DNA of 64,000 nt from Megamerina dolium (lineage: Eukaryota; Arthropoda; Insecta; Diptera; Megamerinidae). Below the pieces are notes generated by a model, which was not told where the DNA came from, made no database searches, and was given only the letters and a program-made list of their open reading frames with translations. A program made the position numbers and the translations under genes. Shown piece by piece: positions 56,301 to 64,000 of this stretch; positions within the stretch are counted from its first letter, which is position 1, and every line of letters begins with the position of its first letter. The stretch lies in assembly GCA_963854835.1 (NCBI GenBank), contig OY978529.1:9362775-9426774 (forward strand). Direction: 5' to 3'.

Positions 56301-57600
56301 ATATGTACAGACAACTCTCTGAAGAGAGATAGGCAGTGTGGTATTTTTCAGTTGGAAATACGTTTGCGTTCAGGATTAAAAAAATAATAATAATAATAAA
56401 AACAGTAAAAAACACTAAAGTATCTAACGTGAGTGTTTTCTTCCATTCTCTGATCACGAGCATTATGCACATGCACATACAAAGTGCTGAACTGAAGTAT
56501 AGTATTTGACAGCTGTGCGATTTCTTTGTAGCAACATTTGCAATGCTTATGCTGTAATGCGCCACGTAACATTGAATCAGTGCAAAATCGTAGAAACATC
56601 TGCACTGATCAATGAAAAAATAACAACAACAACAACAACGATGATGCAAGGAGTAAAAAATAGTTGTACTCTAAGCATAGGATAATGACACAACTTCGTT
56701 GTTGCATGTATGATTTTAGTTTGCCGATTTTGGTAAGACAAGCAGCACTTGACTACAATACAAGTTTCTTCATCTCCATCATAGATAAAATGATACAAGT
56801 ATTAACTCCACTTGTGCTTCTAAACAATGTACATGTTCTTACCCGAGATACGTGTAAGCTTAAATGTTGAATGGAGCATGGAATTGAATGAATTCGAGCA
56901 CGAGTACAGATAAATTCTTCACTTGTGGCATCACCTAATTTCGAATGCACATCGCGCAGTTGTGCAGTTTAGTCATAACGAACGATGCGATCGCGTGTAC
57001 TAGACTTATATGGCGATGAGTGAACGATTTAATTAGGATAATGAGTTGTTTCCGGTTTGTTTGAGTGAATGAATTTCTCGAAGGCAGTTTTTCTAGCCGC
57101 TCCGACTTGTTTGTGGTTTGGTAACCATAAAAGGAAGAATATAGCTGCATTGATGATGCGTAATGACATGTGTGTGTGTGTGTGTGTGTTTATTAAAAAT
57201 TTTTGAATAAGCAGATTGTCTTTAATTCATTATAACATCGTGTTAAGAAAAACAAGGGAAACAATAACAACATAGTTGTTTTGTGCCTTCTAATCGTTAA
57301 GATGAAAAGACATGTTTCACGCTAAACCGAAACACAGCACCTATCTACGTATTTTTTTTTTTGTTTTCCATCTTTTTCGAACACTTTTGCAAATTACACA
57401 TTTGTACATATTTTTTTACGATTTTATTTAAATTCACAAAGAAAAGTTTCAACTAGAAATACATTAACGGAAAAAATATTTTTTATAACTCAAATTGTTT
57501 ACTGAAGAAGATGACCAAGCAAATACAGTTAAAACGGGCCCGACGCACCAGTGTAGTTACCGAATCCGTGCTCTAATTTCCGCTATGTCCATCAGGCTTT
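56301..57600. other. Stretch without recognised gene
   Basis: Simple repeats only: (AAT)n at 56382-56398, (AAC)n near 56621-56638 and (GT)n at 57169-57189. The long cysteine/tyrosine-rich minus frames here are low-complexity and not believed. Confidence 0.5.
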
Positions 57601-57615
57601 TTTATAATACCATAG

Positions 57616-57997
57616 GTTAGATGTGGCTGCCATCTCTCTGAGAGGACACACTTAGGCCGGAAAGGTCCATTGTGATACCAACGATCTTCTCTTCCAATAA
57701 TGTTGTGCGTGTTAAATTTGGACAGCATTGGTAGGGACCTTCTTATATTCCGAACGGCAGAACCCTTGTAGATATCTTAACTTAGTTTTGTCACATAGCT
57801 CTTTTAAGAAGCATTTTTGGCAAATTGTTACTGCCGAAAAAATTGCCAATTCTTGTCGGCAGGTGGGTACCGTTCGAAAGAGAAATCTTTTCGGTATTAA
57901 ATTTTGTTATACTTCAGCCGGGGATAGAACCCACGACCTACAGATCAGCAGGCCAACGCACTAGCCACTGAGCTACGGCACCCACAATATTGCATTA
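57616..57997 (-). mobile_element. tRNA-derived SINE, copy 11 (tail type B)
   Basis: Perfect 14-bp duplication TTATAATACCATAG at 57602-57615 and 57998-58011. The head complement CTGAGCTACGGCACCCACA is on the right. On the left the tail is GATGTGGCTGCCATCTCTCT, GAGAGGACACACTTAGGCC and GGTCCATTGTGATACC, the type B end shared with copy 5. About 12 bp (AATATTGCATTA) lies between head and duplication. Confidence 0.9.
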
Positions 57998-58176
57998 TTA
58001 TAATACCATAGTTTGGGCAAATATAAAATAGCTCTCCCCAAAAAAATTAAAATAGGATGTCCGACGGAGCAGAGTAATCATATTTGCTCGTGTTCTTTCT
58101 AATCTCAAAATGCCTAAAAAAATATTCAAAATCTAGTTTTTTTGAAGTTACATGTGATTATTTTGGTTCATTGGAC

Positions 58177-59195
58177 ATGGTTGGTTGGTTGGTTGAAGTG
58201 GTGACTCATCCATGAGTCCAAATAGCACTTACGCACCGTTTTGTTACCACATTCTCTTTTCCAACTGTTCGTTAAGTTGTTTGTGAGGGCAGCACGGTTA
58301 GATCCAATTCATGCTGTTTAGAAACCTTAGGAGGTTGTTGATGTTTATTTCCGCCAGCTCCTCAATACTGTTGAAGAGTGGTTTACCTAGGGTGTTCATT
58401 CTCTGCTTCCAAAGGGCAGGGCATTTACACAAGAATTGGAAGACCGTTTCCTTTTCTTCCACTTGGTTACAGCTGTGGCAGAAGCCGTTGTGGGACATCC
58501 CCATTTTGGCCGCCTGTTCTCCGATGAGCCAGAAGCCAGTAATGACTGCCGTCAGTCTAGAGATATCTTTTCGATTCCTGTTTATCAGTAGTGTTGTTTG
58601 TGGTCTTACACTTCGTAAGACTTTTCCACCTACAATCCGCTATTTGTAGATATTTTGTGTTGATGGTTCTTTTAGCTACACTCAGCGGTATAAACACCGG
58701 TCCTACAAGAGCCTCTTACATTGCAGATCCGCTTCTTGCCAGTTCGTCGGCTTTTTCGTTTCCTTCTATGTTTCGGTGTCCCGGAACCCAGATCAATGAA
58801 ACGTTGTGCCGTTCGCTGAGTGTATTGAGACTCCTTCTACTTTGTTCCACTAGGAAGGAGGATAAGACTGCTGAGTTGAAGGCCTGAATTGCAGCTTGGC
58901 TGTCCGATATTATAGCTATATTGAGCTTGAATCTGAAGTCTGCGATTAGTATCCTACAAGCTTCCCCAATTGCAAACTCATTGGACATACTACTTTCATT
59001 AATTAGGGAACTGTGTTATATTTGGCCAGACCTAACAGTCCTTGCAGAAGTTGATTGGCAGTATGCTGAGTAACAGGGCTATAAACCCTAAAACCGGAAA
59101 CCTCAGGGAGACGTGCACTCGCCTCCTCGTCGTGCACGATTTTAACACCAGGCAATAGTTCTTTTCTGTAAATCAAGCCACGTGATGAAGCATGC
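58177..59195 (-). mobile_element. I/LOA-group LINE 3' part: RNase H, Cys/His finger, (AACC)n tail
   Basis: Minus strand: NIAIISDSQAAIQAFNS (RNase H Asp block), RRSLNTLSERHNVSLIWVPG, HRNIEGNEKADELARSGSAM (58716-58988), a frameshifted linker, KRYLxTDGSHYWLLAHRRTG in another frame, then MGMSHNGFCHSCNQVEEKET, FLCKCPALWKQRMNTLG and INNLLRFLNSMNWI stop (58298). The 3' UTR ends in a TTGGTTGGTTGG run at 58179-58195, complement of an (AACC)n tail. The 5' side joins an oppositely oriented piece. Confidence 0.75.
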
Positions 59196-59204
59196 ACTTA
59201 ATTC

Positions 59205-59470
59205 TCTAGGACATTGAAGCAATAGCTCCAGATTGACGGTCAACCCTCATAAGCTAGAACTCGTTTTCTTTACAAGGAAATACTAACGAGATCAGATATA
59301 CCGCCTTCGATCTGTGGAACCAGACTAAGCTTTTTGGAGGAGGCGCAATACTTGGGTCTTATCTGAGAAAAAAAGCTTAACTAGAAACGCATTACTGAAG
59401 AGCATATTAGGAAAGCTTCTAAAGCGTTGTATACATGCAAACTATGTGTAAAGAATGAGGCATGAATGCG
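59205..59470 (+). mobile_element. LINE reverse-transcriptase thumb fragment in opposite orientation
   Basis: The plus strand encodes TRFLYKEILTRSDIPPSICG, TRLSFLEEAQYLGLI, KKLN.KRITEEHIRKASKAL and YTCKLC, the segment just after the YADD region in I/LOA LINEs. It lies head to head with the RNase H/3' segment at 58177-59195. Together they look like one insertion with a 5' inversion, as produced by twin priming. Confidence 0.65.
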
Positions 59471-60946
59471 AATATCGCGTATTGTCTGTATATACTCGTA
59501 GCTCTAGTTCGGCCAGTACTTTTACGACATATGTTTCTTGTCTGGTGGCCAGTACTAGACAAAGCCATATGCAAAAATTCGGTGCAGATTGTTTGAAGGT
59601 TTTTAAGCCTTTGTTGTTATAATAGTTAAACATTTTTTCGTTGTAAAAATGAAACTGCTCCTGTGCAATTTACCTACGTACAAACATTTTCGTTCAATAA
59701 ATCCTCCTTTGCAGAAAATTCCAGCTAAGCTACTGGCTCACACCCAAAACCCGTATTTTCTCAACTAATATTTCTTCAAAACATGCTTATTCATACAAAA
59801 TTGTTGTTTTGATCAAGTTCACTCGCATCGCTCCTAGAACACCCCTAAAAGGTTAGCATATGTGACCAACTACCATTTAACTTTCACTCCAAAATTTTCG
59901 CAAAGCATACGAATGCTCTATTGTACTGACTTTTTAAGTGGTTCGGGGTTTAGAATAATCACGTTTTCATGTCCTTTACACTAAAACTGAGTTCGAATGA
60001 GTGAGCCGATGTTATCGAAGCATCGCCCTCATGTCGGATGGAATGTGACTATTTTTTGTATTTTCCTAATATTTTCTTTTTGTTTTCTAATTCTATTTCA
60101 GTTATCGCTGCGTCGACTATAAATTGGTATTTACATCCCAATGGGTTTTTACAGCGTTTGCAAAAATGTTGTTATCTAAACAGTAATGTTCAATTCTGTT
60201 TGCGATTATTTTCGTGAAAAGCTTATCTGCGGTGGATAAACAGGTAAGAAATCAGTTTTGATTTTTAGCTTAATCTAATTATTTGGTTTGATCATTTTTC
60301 AAAAGTAATCATTTGAAAAGACAAAATCAAATAAATCAAATAACACTGTTCTAGTTTTTGGCATGAAATTTTTTATCAACGTTCTAGTAAATTTTGTCTG
60401 TTAGGGGCAAATCAACTGAGCTGATGGGTACCCACCAGAGGGCCACGTCAAATTTTCGAGAAATCGATTTTCACAATTTCCCACCCGTGATAGCGCCATC
60501 TGGGGGGTAACTTAGAAGGCTTCCCCCTAACCAATAGAATTGATTAGAACGTTGATAAAATTTTCAACTACAATATTGTAATCAAAGATTCAAATATTGT
60601 ATTAGGAGTATTTGTAAAAGATTAACGGGAATAAGTGCATTTTATGGGCCTTACTTAATAGTGCTTTTGTCAAGGACCCCGAATTTGATATTTTTAATTG
60701 AGGCCGGCAACTAGTTAGGCCGCTAGAAGGCGCCAAACTTTTGATGCCCAATCATAAAAGTGTGCATAACTTCCGTATAAATAGACGTTTTTTAAAATTT
60801 TAGAAACTAAAGTGAAGAGCCCGAGAAGCTTTATCGATCTTTAAGCAGAAGCGCCCATTTTTGTCAGTGAATAACCCCCCAGGCAAAATTCTAACATTTG
60901 AAAAAAAGTTGTTTTTCGGGTTTCTGAACCTCGGAAATGCATTTTG

Positions 60947-61135
60947 GAGCATTTTGTGTTTTTTGAGGAGTAAACCACCCTGCCCATTTTTGTACCCCTT
61001 TTATTAAAAACTTGTGTTTAATACTTTTTTAGGTTTCTTTTTAGATCGTATATTTTTGTTTTTTGTTTTTTTGCTAGTGCGTGTCGAAGGCCGAAAGTGG
61101 GGTGGTTTACCCCTCAAAAATCACGAAATGCTTCA
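60947..61135. repeat. Inverted repeat, arms about 38 bp
   Basis: TTTTTTGAGGAGTAAACCAC (60959-60978), followed by CCT, is complementary to GGGGTGGTTTACCCCTCAAAAA (about 61099-61120, quoted here as 22 bases split: GGGGTGGTTT ACCCCTCAAAAA). Similarity extends outward to a GCATTTTGTG / CACGAAATGC pair. Spacer about 110 bp. Possibly the ends of a small unrecognised element. Confidence 0.55.
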
Positions 61136-61380
61136 GCCTTCGATGGCCTTTTTTTAGATTTTATTAAAATTGTTGATTTTTTTGTATATAAAAAACAAAT
61201 TTGTTTTTTGCTTTTTTAATAATATAAAATTTCTTCCTCTTGCACCTCTTCACCTCCTTCCGCTTCTTCCCTTTCTTCTTATTCATCATTAAATTTCCAA
61301 GTAAGGGGATTATAAAGGGCCCCCGCAGCCTTCATAAACCCGCCAGATACCCTGGATAAAAAAGCTGTCTTCGACTCGAC

Positions 61381-61413
61381 GACTCATAATGTCGCTTAGC
61401 GGCATTATGAGTC
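61381..61413. repeat. 15-bp-arm hairpin
   Basis: GACTCATAATGTCGC, loop TTA, GCGGCATTATGAGTC: one mismatch in 15 pairs. GC content is higher than the surroundings. No downstream gene explains it as a terminator. Confidence 0.65.
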
Positions 61414-61499
61414 GCGGACAAAAAAAAAATTGTATTTTAGTATGTATGTTACATTGCAAAATTATACTGCGTGTTTCATTTTCAAACAATAAAAAAAGA

Positions 61500-62065
61500 G
61501 CTTTGGCCAGAAAAGCGGGTATTTTACCCATAGTGCAAAGGCACACAACCTCCAAGCCTTTCAGCTCCATAAGTCTTTCCTCTGAAAACACTCGAGAGAC
61601 TGATCGACATATATTTAAGGCTCAACATAGGCGAATAATTGCTGTGCCCTCCACAGAACTCCTATACCAGGGGGGAATCTGTTAAGATGGCGCCTCACGT
61701 ATCGGCAGTAGAAAAGTTCCTTCACAACAAAGAATGTACGCTCGCGGCCTTCCTGGATATTGAAGGAGACATCAATTAAATTCATTCCAGACCAATCATG
61801 AATACTCTTGCTCATCTGTACGTGGAGACAATACTCTGCAGATGGATCGAGCAACTACTACTATGGAGTGCTGTGGACAATGAATTACTAAAGGAAATAG
61901 ACAGAATAACCTATACCAATGACGTCGTATCGATGGCAGACGGAAGATTTCCGGAAGTCCTCCGAAACGTAATCCAACCAAACCTAAATATTCTCTCGAT
62001 ATGGACGAAGTACCATTTCTGCTGAAGGGGAATAATGGAAGAAAATAAAAAATGTACCTCAAAAG
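61500..62065 (+). mobile_element. R1/LOA-like LINE reverse-transcriptase relic
   Basis: Plus strand: KPFSSISLSSENTRETD (RPISLSSF..KTLE-type), QNSYTRGESVKMA, SAVEKFLHNKECTLAAFLDI then EGD (motif A), NTLAHLYVETILCRWIEQLL, then after an internal deletion YTNDVVSMADGRFPEVLRNV (catalytic YADD changed to YTND) and LNILSIWTKYHFC. The catalytic box is destroyed and motif B (CPQGG) is missing. Dead. Confidence 0.75.
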
Positions 62066-62335
62066 AATTGGAAATAGAACAGAAAACTGAAATCGTGTTC
62101 GAGAAGGACTAGACTGTTTTTACAATGAAGAGGAAGGGCTAGAATTTTGCATTACTTTCTTAGATATCCGTATTTGGATTGCGGATACTTCTTCATACGC
62201 CTGCTTTTAATGGCTTTTCCACTAATTGTCCTTAATACAGCAGAGAATTGATTTTGTATTCAATATGACCTCAAAAAGCTTCGTTTTAACAAACGAATAA
62301 ACGTAAATTCAAAATTATGATTTTATATATACATA

Positions 62336-62425
62336 GGTTAGGTTAGGTTAGGTTAGACCGGCCGCCATCTCTGATCAGAGAGAGCGCACATAGGCCAGAA
62401 TTAGGCTCGTTGTGATACCGTCGTA
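62336..62425 (-). mobile_element. Detached type B tail with TTAGG-like repeat
   Basis: AGGTTAGGTTAGGTTAGGTT is followed by GGCCGCCATCTCTGATCAGA, GAGAGCGCACATAGGCC and CTCGTTGTGATACC. This is the complement of the 3' end shared by SINE copies 5 and 11, here with an (AACCT)n terminus. The match ends at 62423, with no SINE head. It is either a severely 5'-truncated SINE or the 3' end of the LINE that supplied the tail. Confidence 0.7.
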
Positions 62426-62429
62426 CGGA

Positions 62430-63905
62430 TATATACATAAGTAACGTTCTAAAAGTATTTCATTTCTTACAAAGAAATTAACGAAATTGTTTAGCTATAA
62501 ATTTCACAAAAATTGAGTTAAATAGAGTTTATGTCTTTGAAGTCGAGTAACGTGAGCATACATGACTAGATTTTAATAAGAAATTATAAATGTTTAGTGT
62601 TGAAAATAAAATTGTTCGTATATGATGTTCCTCTAAGCAAGATTTTCTTTTCACCAGATCCCTTAAGCAATTCCTGACTACGCCACTGTGCACTAAATTC
62701 TAATGAGAATTTTAAGATATATCACCCTGATGGTGAAAATAGGAATGCATTTTTAAAGAGCTAATTTCCTCAATCAAATAAACAAAGATCATTGTTGTTA
62801 TGATGTATTAAGCGAAGAATGAAAATGTTTACCACAAACACATAAAAATCACTAGATAAACTTAAACAAACAACAGCCAAAAGTGTAGGTTCTTCAAGAG
62901 GCATTCATTTCGAAGAGGTGCTTCTCTCTGCTTCTGACGAATGACTTCGTACATATTTATGAAATCATAAAATTTGATGTTTCCTCTGTCAATCGATTGC
63001 AATTGACAGTAACGATCAATTTACAAATGTCGAGCACCAATGTTAAAATAGTGTTGATATATTGAAGGCGCTGAGGCGCTAATGCTTATAATATTTCTAA
63101 TGTGCATGCCACCGATTACGTGGAGAGTTTCAATAATTATCACAACAGTTATGGTTGCAACAGCAGTTTAGTGGTAAGTTAATGAGTTTTATGCCCACAT
63201 GCCGAAGTGAAGCATTGTGTGAATAGCGACTGAGTGCCTCCAAAACAATTTGTTTATCTTTCTTCCCTCAAATCACATTTCTTCATTGTATTGGCAACAT
63301 CAAAGACTTTTCAATTAGCACCTCTGTCAATTGATGATTGTGTAGTCGAATTTTCTGTCTCTGCCACGGCTGTCAATGCAGTTAACATAATTTTTAGTTA
63401 TATGCACTTCACACCTAATTAGTAATAAATTTTAATGTTCATTTAGTTACTTTTTGGGCTTTCGAAAATATCTTAGATGTGTTCACAATGTTGCACATTT
63501 GGGTATTATCAAAATGTAGGAGAACTGTTCCAAATGTATTAAGGTAGAAGCAAAATCAGTACTCTCACAGTGGAAATAGATCGAACATTTTAAGTAATCG
63601 AGTTTAATGAATGTGGTTTCACTTCATGATTATTTGACCAACTGAAACAAATTCACAAACAGAATTTGTAAAAAAAAAAATATACCTCAACCGCCGAGGT
63701 ATTGCTCATCAAAGTCGATCAAATTTCACAAAAATACAATTCCTGAATAACATTTTAAGACACGAGAAAAGAAAAATCACTCTAAATCTGTCTTCTGAGA
63801 GAAATTGATCACAGATCTCTGTCGAAAATTTCGACTATTTTCAATCCTTCTTTGGCAAAAATGCGAATTCAAAGTTGGAACAAGCTATGTACAAAAATAG
63901 AAAAC
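62430..63905. other. Stretch without recognised feature
   Basis: Plain AT-rich DNA with short frames only. Confidence 0.5.
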
Positions 63906-63909
63906 ATAC

Positions 63910-64000
63910 GGGGGTGGTCCCAGAACTACCCGACCTGATGTATAGAGTTAGTAGGAGTTTGAAAAGAGTTACTTTGGTGAAAAGTGTCAACCTTATAAAA
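63910..64000 (+). mobile_element. mariner 5' end, second copy of the 49645 family (cut by window edge)
   Basis: After TA at 63908-63909 the sequence CGGGGGTGGTCCCAGAACTA and CCCGACCTGATGTATAGAG, then TTACTTTGGTGAAAAGTGTC and AACCTTATAAAA, matches the first 95 bp of the mariner at 49645. The transposase would lie beyond the window. Confidence 0.85.

Larger units (their letters stand above)
59471..61495. other. Stretch without recognised gene; contains inverted repeats
   Basis: Notable are the inverted repeat at 60947-61135 and the hairpin at 61381-61413, both listed separately. Poly-T runs around 61020-61220. No coding domain. Confidence 0.45.

Noticed and set aside
56215..56649. 144-codon minus frame rich in Cys, Tyr and Ile
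   Set aside because: Low-complexity translation of trinucleotide repeats and AT-rich DNA, overlapping the RTE-like copy D end; no motif.
62336..62357. Telomere repeat (TTAGG)n
   Set aside because: The short run is directly joined to a retroelement 3' end shared with SINE copies 5 and 11; it is an element tail, not a telomere.

Overview
This window looks like an AT-rich, gene-poor stretch of an insect nuclear genome, most likely a higher fly. A tephritid fruit fly is my best guess: the mix of mariners includes the DD41D (rosa) type first described from Ceratitis rosa. The species is inference. I find no complete host protein gene, no rRNA, no functional tRNA and no CRISPR array. Nearly everything recognisable is a decayed or nested transposable element, separated by long (TA)n arrays and plain AT-rich DNA.

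Layout. 0-5 kb: the right end of a small inverted-repeat element, a 1.6-kb PIF/Harbinger relic carrying a SINE, a Jockey-type LINE relic with a SINE, and an RTE-like LINE piece. 6.4-13 kb: a block of LINEs on the minus strand. A degraded I/LOA-group LINE is split by a younger RTE-like LINE that still has a 362-codon frame, and a third LINE relic abuts it. 13-14.5 kb: remnants of a pogo/Tigger transposase with a C-terminal Cys/His finger, then of a piggyBac transposase. 15.7-16.5 kb: TA arrays. 18.6-32.4 kb: mariner-type relics of several subfamilies, a second RTE-like copy, and a cluster of related LTRs. 33.4-34 kb: an intricate inverted-repeat structure. 35.8-37.5 kb: TA arrays. 37.5-46.3 kb: more mariner relics, a solo LTR, three different short inverted-repeat elements and two sets of tandem duplications. 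48-54.4 kb: a second inverted-repeat element of the family seen at the window start, a pogo relic split by a near full-length mariner at a TA site, and two more mariners. 54.8-64 kb: SINEs, LINE fragments (one pair in opposite orientations), and the 5' end of a second copy of the 49.6-kb mariner family at the window edge.

The repeated theme is one tRNA-derived SINE family: eleven copies plus a detached tail, on both strands, seven of them with clear 10-15 bp target-site duplications. The family exists with two unrelated 3' tails, which suggests it has been mobilised by two LINE partners. The nesting gives a relative order: pogo is older than mariner, the I/LOA LINE is older than the RTE-like LINE, and Harbinger, Jockey and DD41D elements are older than SINEs. 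Candidate non-transposon coding remnants are few and uncertain: an acidic C-terminal exon near 4.0 kb, a 171-codon frame near 17.5-18.0 kb, and a 120-codon frame near 19.5-19.9 kb.
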